A DNA stretch of 64,000 bases from an uncultured Eubacteriales bacterium (GCA_900317515.1 ONHA01000014.1:1-64000), one strand, 5' to 3'; positions 8,094 to 16,635 are shown, numbered from the stretch's first letter. Program-made: numbers and translations. Notes: generated by a model from the letters alone, not told the origin.

Positions 8094-8378
8094 ATGATGA
8101 ATTTACGGGAAATGAGGACCCGCATCGACGCGGTAGACGCGAAGATAGAGGACCTGCTTAAGGAACGATATACAATAGTCGGAGAGGTGGCATCCTACAA
8201 GGCGGCGAACGGGCTGCCTGTTTATGATGCGGCCAGGGAAGAGGAGAAGATCAGCGCTTTGCGGCAGAGGACGGGCGATAAGGAGATGGCTGATTATCTC
8301 GAGAAGATTATCCGCGCGGTCATGGCGGCGAGCCGGGATTCCGAGGAGCATGAGATCGGGTGCGGAAAGGGTAAGTGA
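8094..8378 (+). CDS. aroQ: Chorismate mutase, AroQ type
   Basis: Stand-alone chorismate mutase of 94 aa that converts chorismate to prephenate for phenylalanine and tyrosine. The all-helical AroQ fold is recognisable: LREMRTRIDAVDAKI with the conserved Arg, LLKERY, EVASYKAANG with the active-site Lys, and YDAAREEEK. There is no ribosome binding site in front of either ATG (8094 or 8097), and the promoter places the transcript start at the start codon, so it looks leaderless. Other chorismate pathway genes lie 48 kb away in this window (shikimate kinase-like gene, aroE, aroD-aroK fusion). Confidence 0.85.
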   Translation: MMNLREMRTRIDAVDAKIEDLLKERYTIVGEVASYKAANGLPVYDAAREEEKISALRQRTGDKEMADYLEKIIRAVMAASRDSEEHEIGCGKGK

Positions 8379-8456
8379 AGGTTATGCGGCGCTTTAAGGC
8401 GGCGCTTAAACTATTTTTAAGACATACGACAAAAAGGAACGGAGGAGTTTTTTCTT

Positions 8457-10004
8457 ATGGCAGTCACAACTTTTGCCGCGATCGATATCGGCTCCTACAA
8501 TATCTCCATGGAGATATTCGAAGTCAGAAGAAGCGGACTCACCTCGCTGACCACACTGCAGCAGAGACTGCTCCTGGGGAGGGAGGCTTACGACAAGCAC
8601 CGCATCTCCATGGAGAGCCTCAATGAGCTGACCCGGATCCTCGGGGACTATGCGAACGTCATGAAGGAGTACGGCGTCTCCGCCTACCGCGCCTGCGCCA
8701 AGTCGGCCTTCAGGGAGTCCGGCAACAGCATGCTCATCATGGAGCACATCAAGAAGAAGACCGGCATCACGGTCGATGTCCTGTCAAACTCCGAGCAGCG
8801 CTTCTTAAGCTACAAGTCCATCGCGTCCAAGGGCGAGGATTTCGAGCGGACGATCGAGACCGGCACGGCCATCGTCGACGTCGGCGGCGGCAGCATCCAG
8901 CTCTCCCTCTTCGACAAGGACACGCTGGTGACGACCACGAACCTGCTCCTGGGCTCCCTCAGGGTCAGCGGGCGCATCGCCCAGCTGGAGAACCAGACCG
9001 CTCATCCGGACGTTCTCATCGACCAGCTGATCCGCAAGGACATCCTCAATTTCAAGCGGATGTACTTAAAGGACCGCAATATCGATACGATTATTCTGGT
9101 CGGGGACTATTTTACGAACCTGATCTTCCAGAACCGGGCGGACGCCAACAAGTTCGAGTCCAGGGAGGAATTCCTCGGCTGGTACGACAAGATCGTCAAT
9201 ATGACCGCCCAGGAGGCCGCAGAGTTCCTCGGCGTCGGCATGGAGGTCGCGCATGCGGTTCTGCCGACGGCGGTCCTCTACAAGCGGCTGATTGAGGTTC
9301 TCGGGGTCAAGACGGTCTGGCTGCCCGGCATTCAGCTGACGGACGGTATCGCCTTCGATTACGGCCTCTCCTCGAAAATCATCCGCTCGAGCCATGATTT
9401 CGACCGGGACATCTTGAGCGCCGCGAGAAACATCATGAAGCGCTACGCGGGCAACAAGCCCCACACGGACAAGCTCCTGGAGGTCTCGGACGAGATCTTC
9501 CGGGCCGTGAGAAAGAGCAATCTCCTGAGCGACCGCGACCGCCTGCTCCTCAAGGTCGCCTGCTGCCTCCATGACTGCGGAAAATACGTGAGCCTTGTCG
9601 ACGTCGCCGCCTGCTCCTACAACATCATCAAGAGCACCGAGATCATCGGCCTCTCCGAGCGGGAGAGGATGATCATCGCAAACGTCGTCCGCTACAACAC
9701 GGTTCCGCTGGATTTCCGAGGCAATCCCGCCTACGAAGATTCGGCCCGCGACATGCTGCCCGAGGATCTCATCAGGGTGGCGAAGCTGACGGCGATCCTC
9801 AGGCTCGCGAACGGACTCGACCAGAGCTATCTGCAGAAGATCACGGAGATCCGCGCGACCAGGAAGGAAGAGAAGCTTATCATCGAAGTCGTCGTGAAGG
9901 AAGATTTCACGCTGGAGAAGGGCATATTCGCGGAGAATGTCACCTTCTTTGAGGACATCTTCGATGTCAAACCGTTACTTAAGATCAAAAAGAAGATCAG
10001 CTGA
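8457..10004 (+). CDS. ppx: Exopolyphosphatase / pppGpp phosphohydrolase with HD domain
   Basis: Cytoplasmic protein of 515 aa of the Ppx/GppA family, releasing phosphate from polyphosphate ends or from pppGpp. The N-terminal ASKHA part has the phosphate loop AAIDIGSYN, the SEQRFLSY segment holding the likely catalytic Glu, and VDVGGGSIQL. The C-terminal part is an HD-type helical domain with CCLHDCGKY, common in the longer members. CGGAGGAG precedes the ATG. It ends 11 nt before ppk, so degradation and synthesis of polyphosphate are encoded in one operon. Confidence 0.85.
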   Translation: MAVTTFAAIDIGSYNISMEIFEVRRSGLTSLTTLQQRLLLGREAYDKHRISMESLNELTRILGDYANVMKEYGVSAYRACAKSAFRESGNSMLIMEHIKKKTGITVDVLSNSEQRFLSYKSIASKGEDFERTIETGTAIVDVGGGSIQLSLFDKDTLVTTTNLLLGSLRVSGRIAQLENQTAHPDVLIDQLIRKDILNFKRMYLKDRNIDTIILVGDYFTNLIFQNRADANKFESREEFLGWYDKIVNMTAQEAAEFLGVGMEVAHAVLPTAVLYKRLIEVLGVKTVWLPGIQLTDGIAFDYGLSSKIIRSSHDFDRDILSAARNIMKRYAGNKPHTDKLLEVSDEIFRAVRKSNLLSDRDRLLLKVACCLHDCGKYVSLVDVAACSYNIIKSTEIIGLSERERMIIANVVRYNTVPLDFRGNPAYEDSARDMLPEDLIRVAKLTAILRLANGLDQSYLQKITEIRATRKEEKLIIEVVVKEDFTLEKGIFAENVTFFEDIFDVKPLLKIKKKIS

Positions 10005-10015
10005 AGGAGGGTAAC

Positions 10016-12214
10016 ATGGCTGCCAAAGAAGAAAATGCAAAAAATGCAATCAATTTCCGGGACCCGAAATACTACCGGAACCGTGAACTCTCCTGGCTGG
10101 AGTTTGACGAGAGATGCCTCTCGGAAGCGAGGGACCGCCAGATCGTGCCGCTCTTTGAGCGCATGAAGTTCCTCTCCATCACCGCGTCCAACCTGGACGA
10201 GTTCAACATGGTCCGCGTCGCGTCCTTAAAGGACCAGGTCCATGCGGGCTACACGAAGAAGGATATCGCGGGCCTTACGGCTGCCCAGCAGCTCGAGAAG
10301 ATCTCCGCGAGGATGCACGAGTTCGTGAAGGAGCAGTACACGATCTTCAACCGCTCCATCGTGCCGGCGCTGGAAAAGGCCGGCCTCGTCATCATCGACG
10401 ACTATACGAAGCTGACCGAGAAACAGAGCAAATACCTGGACAAGTACTTTGAGGAGAATATCTATCCGATCCTGACCCCGATGGCGATGGATTCCTCCCG
10501 TCCGTTCCCGCTGATCCTCAACAAGACCCTGAATATCGGCGCCCTGATCGCACCGAAGGATTCGGACGGCGAGAAGAAGAAGGGCAAGGAGAAGGCGGAG
10601 TTCGCGACCGTGCAGGTGCCGGGCGTGCTCCCGCGCATCGTGAATCTGCCGGAGAACGAGGAGGGCAGGAAGGTTGTCATTTTCCTCGAGGAAGTCGTCC
10701 GGAAGTACATCGGCGTTCTCTTCCAGCACTACGATGTCCTCTGTGCATTTCCGTATCGAATCATGAGAAATGCAGAGCTCGACGTGGACGAGGAGGAAGC
10801 GGAAGACCTCCTGAAGGAGATCCAGAAGCAGCTCAAGAAGCGCCAGTGGGGCGAAGTTATCCGCCTCGAAGTCGACGAGAACATCGACAAGCGTCTCCTC
10901 AAGATCCTGGTGAAGGAGTTCAAGGTTTCGGAGCCGGATATTTTCTATATTCCGGGCCCGATCGACCTCACCTTCCTCATGAAAATGTACGGCATGCCGG
11001 GCTTTGACAAATACAAGACCCCGAGATATACGCCGGCCCCGGTCAAGGAGTTCATCGGTGCGGACAACGTATTCGACGTGATCGCAAAACAGGACGTGCT
11101 CATGCACCATCCCTACATGTCCTTCGACCCGGTCGTGAAGTTCGTCCAGCAGGCCGCCGCGGACCCGGAGGTCCTGGCCATCAAGCAGACATTGTACCGC
11201 GTGAGCGGCGACTCGCCGATCGTTGCGGCGCTGGCGAAGGCGGCCGACAACGGCAAGCAGGTCACGGTTCTCGTCGAGCTGAAGGCCCGCTTCGATGAGG
11301 AGCACAACATCGCCTGGGCGAAGATGCTTGAAAAGGCCGGCTGCCACGTCATCTACGGCCTCTTAGGGCTCAAGGTCCACAGCAAGATCACGATGGTCAT
11401 CCGCCGCGAGGAGGACGGCATCCGCCGCTATGTCCACCTCGGCACCGGCAACTACAACGACTCGACGGCCAAGCTCTACACGGACCTCGGCCTCTTCACA
11501 GCGAACGCCCAGATCGGCGTGGACGCGACCTCCGCGTTCAACATGCTCTCGGGCTACTCGGAGCCGGAGAAGTGGCACAAGCTGCTGGTGGCCCCCTTAT
11601 GGATGAAGAACCGCTTCTTAAAACTCATCGCCCGCGAGCGGGACAACGCGAAGGCGGGACGTCCGGCTTACATCAAGGCGAAAATGAACTCCCTCTGCGA
11701 CCCGGACATCATCGAGGCCCTCTACGAGGCCTCCGCGGCGGGCGTCAAGATCGAGCTCCTGGTCCGCGGCATCTGCTGTCTTAAGGTGGGCATCCCGGGC
11801 GTCTCCGAGAACATCCATGTGCGCTCGATCGTCGGCAATTTCCTCGAGCATGCCAGAATCTTCTGGTTCTGCAACGAGGACCGGCCGGAGGTCTTCATGG
11901 GCTCCGCCGACTGGATGCCGAGAAACCTCGACAAGCGCGTCGAGATCGTCTTCCCGGTGGAAGATCCGGAGCTGAAGAAAGAGGTCATGCACATCCTGCA
12001 GACCGAATTTGACGATAATGTGAAGGCCCACATCCTCCAGGAGGACGGCAGCTACGTGAAGATCGACAAGCGCGGCAAGGTCCTTGTCAACTCGCAGGAT
12101 CAGTTCTGCACAGAAGCCTGGGAGCGCGTGCCGAAGATGCCGGACCCGATCGAGGAGAGGCGTTTTATCCCGGCCGAGCCGCCGGTATTCCCGGATGAAG
12201 AGGAAGACGAATGA
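10016..12214 (+). CDS. ppk1: Polyphosphate kinase 1
   Basis: Enzyme of 732 aa, normal for the family, that polymerises ATP gamma-phosphate into polyphosphate reversibly. The N domain begins NRELSWLEFDERCL, an almost invariant Ppk1 signature. The two phospholipase-D-like C domains hold the two conserved histidines: His455 in LKVHSKIT (the autophosphorylated one) and His612 in LEHARIFWF. The start follows GGAGGG at ideal spacing. The stop overlaps the next ATG by 4 nt (ATGA), so the guanine-deaminase-like gene is translationally coupled. Confidence 0.95.
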   Translation: MAAKEENAKNAINFRDPKYYRNRELSWLEFDERCLSEARDRQIVPLFERMKFLSITASNLDEFNMVRVASLKDQVHAGYTKKDIAGLTAAQQLEKISARMHEFVKEQYTIFNRSIVPALEKAGLVIIDDYTKLTEKQSKYLDKYFEENIYPILTPMAMDSSRPFPLILNKTLNIGALIAPKDSDGEKKKGKEKAEFATVQVPGVLPRIVNLPENEEGRKVVIFLEEVVRKYIGVLFQHYDVLCAFPYRIMRNAELDVDEEEAEDLLKEIQKQLKKRQWGEVIRLEVDENIDKRLLKILVKEFKVSEPDIFYIPGPIDLTFLMKMYGMPGFDKYKTPRYTPAPVKEFIGADNVFDVIAKQDVLMHHPYMSFDPVVKFVQQAAADPEVLAIKQTLYRVSGDSPIVAALAKAADNGKQVTVLVELKARFDEEHNIAWAKMLEKAGCHVIYGLLGLKVHSKITMVIRREEDGIRRYVHLGTGNYNDSTAKLYTDLGLFTANAQIGVDATSAFNMLSGYSEPEKWHKLLVAPLWMKNRFLKLIARERDNAKAGRPAYIKAKMNSLCDPDIIEALYEASAAGVKIELLVRGICCLKVGIPGVSENIHVRSIVGNFLEHARIFWFCNEDRPEVFMGSADWMPRNLDKRVEIVFPVEDPELKKEVMHILQTEFDDNVKAHILQEDGSYVKIDKRGKVLVNSQDQFCTEAWERVPKMPDPIEERRFIPAEPPVFPDEEEDE

Positions 12215-13158
12215 CGGTAGACGACGGAAATTTTGTACTGCACGGAGTCATCCTCTACATGAAGTCGGAGGAGGAGCTCTTTGAGACGGCGGACGGCTAT
12301 CTTGTCTGCATGGAGGGGGTCTCGGCCGGTGTGTTTGAGGAGCTCCCGGAAGAGTTTTCGGACTGGCCGCTCATCGACTGCCCCGAGGAACTGATCATTC
12401 CGGGCCTTGTTGATACGAGAGCGGACGCGATGCTCGCCAATGTGCGTGGGCTCGGCACCTACCTCACCGACGAGGCGTTCGCGGAGGCCTACGCGGAGCC
12501 GGAGGCAAAAAGGATCGCCTCCGACCGCCAATATGAAAAGAGGTCGTTTGACGCCTTCATCGAGACGATCTATGTCGGGCTGGCGACCCGGGCAATCATA
12601 AACGGCGGTACGGACTATGCCGCGGCTGCTAGACTTGCAAGGATGCTGGATGAGACCGGACTCGGCGGCCTTGTGGGGCTTTCCTGCACCGATGCTGAGA
12701 GCACGGCGGAGGAAGTGCTTGAAAATGCCAAAAAGTTCCTCGCGCGTATAAAGCGGAGGAGGCTTGCGAATGTAAAGCCGGCGCTTCTTATCGATGAGGA
12801 GAAGACATCCGCGGCGCTGAAAGAGGCTCTGCAGCGTCTCACGGAGGAGGCGAAAGTCTCCCTGCTTGACTGTCAGCCGCCCTTAAGGGGCCGGCAGGCG
12901 GACTTTGTGAGGGCGGCGGCAGACGAGGCCGGGAGCTTTGCGGAGTTCTTCGCGGCGCTTACCCTGAAGCCGGGAAGGCTCATCGGCGACGTCGGAACCT
13001 TTGCGCCGGGCTCGGAGTTTGATGCAGTCATCCTCTCCGATGTGAACCTTGACACGATGCGCGAGCTTACGCCGGCCGAGAGGCTCCTTAGGGTCCTCAA
13101 TTACGGCGACGACCGCTCGGTGGTCGGCAAGTTTGTGAACGGCTGGAAAGTATATTAA
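12211..13158 (+). CDS. Shortened guanine-deaminase-like protein lacking metal ligands
   Basis: Protein of 315 aa, clearly built from the ends of a guanine deaminase (amidohydrolase family, usually about 430 aa). The N-terminal strand LIIPGLVDTR corresponds to the family's PGFVDxHxH, but the two metal-binding His are Arg70 and Asp72. The following VRGLGTYL and the C-terminal GDVGTFAPGSEFDAV, LTPAERLLR and DDRSVVGKF match the family well. The central barrel region carrying the remaining metal ligands is largely absent. The frame is open and the gene is coupled to ppk (ATGA overlap), so it is probably expressed but not a deaminase. A binding role, perhaps toward purine nucleotides or polyphosphate, is speculation. 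Confidence 0.65.
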   Translation: MTVDDGNFVLHGVILYMKSEEELFETADGYLVCMEGVSAGVFEELPEEFSDWPLIDCPEELIIPGLVDTRADAMLANVRGLGTYLTDEAFAEAYAEPEAKRIASDRQYEKRSFDAFIETIYVGLATRAIINGGTDYAAAARLARMLDETGLGGLVGLSCTDAESTAEEVLENAKKFLARIKRRRLANVKPALLIDEEKTSAALKEALQRLTEEAKVSLLDCQPPLRGRQADFVRAAADEAGSFAEFFAALTLKPGRLIGDVGTFAPGSEFDAVILSDVNLDTMRELTPAERLLRVLNYGDDRSVVGKFVNGWKVY

Positions 13159-13163
13159 TACCC

Positions 13164-13192
13164 GGGGCGGGCTTTTGTCCGCCCCTTTCTTT
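13164..13192 (+). terminator. Terminator of the polyphosphate operon
   Basis: GGGGCGG (13164-13170) and CCGCCCC (13179-13185) form a hairpin followed by TTTCTTT. It separates the ppx-ppk operon from coaX. Confidence 0.8.
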
Positions 13193-13210
13193 ATAACCCG
13201 GGAGGGCACT

Positions 13211-14011
13211 ATGATCATCGCAATCGACATCGGAAACACGACCGCATCCGTCGGCCTGATTGTAAAAAAGGACCGTGCATTCTCTGTCCTCAAATGCATC
13301 TATATCCCGACGAACACGGAGGAGAGCGGCGAGGACCTGGCGGCCCTCATCGCGGAGGAGCTGGGGATCGTCGGCTTTGAGGCGGAGGGCGTCGTCATGA
13401 GCAGCGTCGTGCCGCGTCTTGCGGAAAAGCTCGCCCTCGCGGCGGAGACGCTGACCGGCAGGAAGCCTCTCATGATCACGCGGGAGAATGCGAAGGGGCT
13501 CATTTTCAAGGACATCGACATGACGACGATCGGTCACGACCGGCTTGTGGACGCCGCGTATGCGGCCGGAATCGTGCCTCTGCCGGCCGTGACGGTCGAC
13601 ATGGGCACCGCGACGACCTTCAACGTGGTCGGGGAGGGCGGCGTGTTCCTGGGCGGCGTGATCGCCGCGGGGCTCCAGACGGGCCTCTGGGCGCTCCACG
13701 CAAGGACCGCGCAGCTGCCGGAGCTCTTGCCCGAGCCGACGGACTGCCTGATCGGGAAGAACACGAAGGCCTGCATGGAGAGCGGAGCGCTCTTCGGGCA
13801 GGCCGCCATGATCGACGGGATCGTAAAAAGGGTCGAGGAAACCTTAGGCCTGCCGGTTTCTCTGGTCGTGACGGGCGGCTGGTCGGAGGAAGTTCACAAA
13901 AAGCTCACACATTCCCACCTCTACGAGCCGGAACTTATGCTGAAGGGCCTCGCTTACCAGTGGGAGAAGGCGGGAGAAGGACAGAAAACATCACAGAATG
14001 TTCAGGTTTAA
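13211..14011 (+). CDS. coaX: Type III pantothenate kinase
   Basis: Enzyme of 266 aa for the first step of coenzyme A synthesis (pantothenate to 4'-phosphopantothenate). Family motifs: phosphate loop IDIGNTTASVG at the N-terminus, GHDRLVDAAYA, and VDMGTATTFNVV with the catalytic Asp. The start at 13211 follows GGGAGGG and removes a 12-residue upstream extension. The neighbouring ECF transporter component fits a pantothenate role. Confidence 0.93.
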   Translation: MIIAIDIGNTTASVGLIVKKDRAFSVLKCIYIPTNTEESGEDLAALIAEELGIVGFEAEGVVMSSVVPRLAEKLALAAETLTGRKPLMITRENAKGLIFKDIDMTTIGHDRLVDAAYAAGIVPLPAVTVDMGTATTFNVVGEGGVFLGGVIAAGLQTGLWALHARTAQLPELLPEPTDCLIGKNTKACMESGALFGQAAMIDGIVKRVEETLGLPVSLVVTGGWSEEVHKKLTHSHLYEPELMLKGLAYQWEKAGEGQKTSQNVQV

Positions 14012-14015
14012 AAAC

Positions 14016-14044
14016 TTGACTTTCACCCCTCGTGCATATATGAT
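14016..14044 (+). promoter_or_regulatory. Promoter of the ECF S-component gene
   Basis: TTGACT (14016-14021), a 17-nt spacer and TATGAT (14039-14044). Transcription would start near 14051, leaving a leader of about 147 nt. Confidence 0.75.
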
Positions 14045-14050
14045 GTAGAT

Positions 14051-14197
14051 GCAAAAAAGGAAAATGAAAACCGTACCGGTCCGGAAGCGGACGCATAAAG
14101 CGCCGCTATCCGAAGGGAAAGGGAAGGGGCTTCATTTTCCGGGAAAAATCAGCTATATCCGCAGGAAGGCGGAACAGCATGAGGAGGTAAACTGAAT
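14051..14197 (+). promoter_or_regulatory. Structured 5' leader, possible cis-regulatory RNA
   Basis: A 10-bp helix GGAAAATGAA (14059-14068) with TTCATTTTCC (14131-14140) encloses a hairpin GTCCG-GAAG-CGGAC (14079-14092) and GC-rich sequence. No poly-T follows, and the SD GAGGAGG lies downstream, so any control would be at translation. I do not recognise a THF, TPP, FMN or preQ1 riboswitch in it. Confidence 0.35.
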
Positions 14198-14830
14198 ATG
14201 AAGAAAAAGGTTTTTGATCTCACCGCAATGATGCAGATTGCCATGCTTATCTGTATCCAGTTCGTCATGAAGGCCATCGGCCTCGGGAGTGTCCCGGTCG
14301 GACCGCTCTACATGAGCTTCCTGACGCTGCCGATCGCCGTCGGCGCCATGATCATCGGGCCGGAAGCCGGGGCGATCCTCGGCGGCGTGTTCGGACTTGT
14401 GAGCTTTAAGGACGCGCTCACGGGCGGCTCGGTGATGACCAGCACCCTGTTTGCGGTCAGCCCGATTCACACATTTATTCTCTGTGTGGTGACCCGCGTT
14501 CTCATGGGCTATCTTGCAGGTGTCGTTTTCAAAGCGCTCGCAAAGCTTGACAGGAGAGGCAACTGGTCCTACTTCGCCGGGGCGATCGCCGCGCCGGTTC
14601 TCAACACGGTTCTTTTCATGGGCTACCTGGTTCTCGCGTTTTACAACACCGAGTATGTGCAGGGCCATGTCGCAAGACTCGGCGCGAAGAACCCGCTGAT
14701 GTTCATCGCTCTCTTTGTTGGCATTCAGGCTCTGGTCGAGGCGGGCATCTGCGGCGCTCTGGGCGGCGTCATCGTGAAGGCGGTCAGCATGTTTCTCGGA
14801 ACGAAGAAACAGGCGGTAGGAGCCAGATAA
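14198..14830 (+). CDS. ECF transporter S component, probably pantothenate-type
   Basis: Integral membrane substrate-binding subunit of an energy-coupling-factor vitamin importer, 210 aa with about six hydrophobic segments. The N-terminal MMQIAMLICIQFV, the PVGPLYMSF and LPIAVGAMIIGPEAGAILGG blocks and the following helices are typical of ECF S components. These pair with a shared EcfAAT module encoded elsewhere. Substrate assignment to pantothenate rests only on its position after coaX; folate or another vitamin is possible. It has its own promoter and leader. Confidence 0.75.
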   Translation: MKKKVFDLTAMMQIAMLICIQFVMKAIGLGSVPVGPLYMSFLTLPIAVGAMIIGPEAGAILGGVFGLVSFKDALTGGSVMTSTLFAVSPIHTFILCVVTRVLMGYLAGVVFKALAKLDRRGNWSYFAGAIAAPVLNTVLFMGYLVLAFYNTEYVQGHVARLGAKNPLMFIALFVGIQALVEAGICGALGGVIVKAVSMFLGTKKQAVGAR

Positions 14831-14839
14831 ACAGAATTA

Positions 14840-14879
14840 AAAAGATCCCCGCACCATTCGATGCGGGGATCTTTTGTTT
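14840..14879. terminator. Bidirectional terminator between the ECF gene and the purine permease gene
   Basis: AAAAGATCCCCGCA (14840-14853) and TGCGGGGATCTTTT (14862-14875) form a strong hairpin with A and T runs on both sides, serving both convergent genes. Confidence 0.88.
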
Positions 14880-14895
14880 TACATATATCCGATCA

Positions 14896-16290
14896 TCAAA
14901 GGAATACGTACTTCAGGATGAAGAGGACGGTCAGCACGTACATGAGGATGCTGATCTTCTTTTCTTTTGCCTTTCCGCAGATCAGGTTGATGACCACGTA
15001 GGAGATGATGCCCATGGAGATACCCTCGGAGATGCTGTACATGAAGGGCATGGCGATCAGGCAGAGGAAGCTCGGGATGGACTCCGTGTAGTCCGTGAAG
15101 TCGATCTTCAGGAACGCGGAGATCATCAGGAAACCGACCATGACGAGCGCCGGCGCCGTGGCGAACGACGGGATCGCGAGGAAGATCGGGGAGAGCAGGA
15201 GGGAAAGACCGAAGAGGATCGCCGCCGTGACAGCGGTAAGACCCGTGCGGCCGCCCTCGGCGACGCCGGAAGCGCTCTCGACGAAGGTCGTTGTGGTGGA
15301 GGTTCCGAGCACGGCACCCGCGGAGGTTCCGATGGCGTCTGCGAGGAGAGCTCCGGAGATCTTCGGGAGTCTGCCGTCCTTATCGAGCATGTCGGCCTTG
15401 GAGGCGACACCGATCAGGGTTCCCAGCGTATCAAACATGTCGACGAAGAGGAACGCGAACACGACGACGATGAAGTTAAGCGAGAATACGTTGGAGAAGT
15501 CCAGCTTCATAAAGGTTGGCGCCAGCGACGGGACGGAGAAGCCTGCGGAGAAGTTCGGGAGAACCGAGAACATGCCGAGTTCCGCATCCGGTACATAGAG
15601 CCCGGTGAGCTCGCAGATGATGCCGAGACCCCAGGTGATGAGGATGCCCCAGAGCATGCCGCCTTTTACCTGCCGGACCATGAGGATGCCGGTGACGACG
15701 ATGCCGATGAGGGCGAGCAGAACGGTGATGCCTTCAGAACGGAACGTGCCGTTTGCAAGGGAGCTCTTGAAGCTGTAGAGGGAGACGAGCGTCGAGCTGT
15801 CAACGACGATCTTGGCGTTTTGCAGGCCGATGAAGGCGATGAAGAAGCCGATACCGGCGGAGACCGCGTGCTTGATCGTCATCGGGATCGCATTGAAGAT
15901 GGCCTCACGCACGTTGGTGACGGAGAGCACGATGAAAATGAGACCCTCGACGAAGACCGCCGTAAGCGCTGTCTGCCAGGTGTAGCCCATGCCGAGAACG
16001 ACCGTGTAGGCGAAGTAGGCGTTGAGGCCCATGCCCGGAGCCAGCACGAACGGGTAGTTGGCGAACAGGGCCATCATAAGCGTTGCGATGCAGGAAGCCA
16101 GGGCTGTCGCGGTGAAGACGGCGCCGCGGTCCATGCCGGAGGCGCTCAGGATGTTGGGGTTGACAGCGAGGATGTAAGCCATCGTCATGAAGGTCGTAAC
16201 ACCGGCGATGATCTCGGTGCGTACGTCTGTTTTGTTTTCCTTCAGTTTGAAGGTGCGGTCCAGAAAACCGCCGTTTTTGGAATTGGACAT
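14896..16290 (-). CDS. Purine permease (guanine/hypoxanthine), AzgA/NCS2 type
   Basis: Membrane transporter of 464 aa with about 12 hydrophobic segments, importing guanine, hypoxanthine or adenine with protons. The N-terminal part has the family signature ITGVTTFMTMAYILAVNP-like (here AGVTTFMTMAYILAVNPN) and the middle has FVDMFDTLGTLIGVA, characteristic of the AzgA/PbuG branch. The start is preceded by GGAGGGG on its strand. The leader is only about 35 nt, too short for a guanine riboswitch. Confidence 0.9.
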   Translation of the reverse strand: MSNSKNGGFLDRTFKLKENKTDVRTEIIAGVTTFMTMAYILAVNPNILSASGMDRGAVFTATALASCIATLMMALFANYPFVLAPGMGLNAYFAYTVVLGMGYTWQTALTAVFVEGLIFIVLSVTNVREAIFNAIPMTIKHAVSAGIGFFIAFIGLQNAKIVVDSSTLVSLYSFKSSLANGTFRSEGITVLLALIGIVVTGILMVRQVKGGMLWGILITWGLGIICELTGLYVPDAELGMFSVLPNFSAGFSVPSLAPTFMKLDFSNVFSLNFIVVVFAFLFVDMFDTLGTLIGVASKADMLDKDGRLPKISGALLADAIGTSAGAVLGTSTTTTFVESASGVAEGGRTGLTAVTAAILFGLSLLLSPIFLAIPSFATAPALVMVGFLMISAFLKIDFTDYTESIPSFLCLIAMPFMYSISEGISMGIISYVVINLICGKAKEKKISILMYVLTVLFILKYVFL

Positions 16291-16318
16291 GATTCCCCTC
16301 CTTAGAAATAAAATAAAA

Positions 16319-16340
16319 AGAAAGCTTTCTCATCATAGCA
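16319..16340 (-). promoter_or_regulatory. Extended -10 promoter and palindrome ahead of the purine permease
   Basis: On the minus strand TGCTATGAT (16340-16332) is an extended -10. A perfect 12-bp palindrome AGAAAGCTTTCT (16319-16330) covers the predicted transcription start and is a candidate operator. Confidence 0.35.
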
Positions 16341-16380
16341 CATAATAAGTAAAATGCACATATATTTTTTGAAAAATCGG

Positions 16381-16409
16381 TTGACATTTGCCTGCCGGTG
16401 AAGTATAAT
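16381..16409 (+). promoter_or_regulatory. Consensus promoter of tRNA-Leu
   Basis: TTGACA (16381-16386), a 17-nt spacer and TATAAT (16404-16409): a perfect sigma-A consensus promoter. Confidence 0.92.
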
Positions 16410-16442
16410 TCCCTTTGTTGACGCGTAAGGCGCCAATGGAAC

Positions 16443-16528
16443 GCAGGAGTGGCGGAATCGGCAGACGCGCAGGCTTCAGGTGCCTGTTCTATTCAGTTAG
16501 AGTGAGGGTTCAAGTCCCTTCTCCTGCA
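16443..16528 (+). tRNA. tRNA-Leu (anticodon CAG)
   Basis: A class II tRNA with a long variable arm. Acceptor GCAGGAG pairs with CTCCTGC, and the anticodon stem CAGGC/GCCTG encloses loop TTCAGGT with anticodon CAG. It reads CTG codons. CCA is not encoded. Confidence 0.93.
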
Positions 16529-16533
16529 TCAAG

Positions 16534-16562
16534 ACCGGAACCGAAAGGGTTCCGGTTTTTTT
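16534..16562 (+). terminator. Terminator of tRNA-Leu
   Basis: ACCGGAACC (16534-16542) and GGTTCCGGT (16548-16556) with a T run. Confidence 0.85.
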
Positions 16563-16588
16563 GCGCCTGACAGAAACAGTGAGAATGA

Positions 16589-16633
16589 AAAACTCCGAAA
16601 GTCTCAAAGGGGAGACTTTCGGAGTTTTTTTAT
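16589..16633. terminator. Terminator of the lacI-yesL transcript (minus strand)
   Basis: A 17-bp stem, 16589-16605 with 16612-16628, flanked by A and T runs, lies just downstream of the minus-strand operon and also faces the tRNA-Leu side. Confidence 0.85.
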
Positions 16634-16635
16634 TT

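Noticed and set aside
13175..13210. Upstream start for coaX
   Set aside because: It overlaps the terminator hairpin of the ppk operon; the family N-terminus MIIAIDIGNT begins at 13211 after GGGAGGG.
16291..16330. Guanine riboswitch before the purine permease
   Set aside because: Only about 35 nt separate the predicted +1 and the start codon; the conserved purine-aptamer core cannot fit and is not seen.
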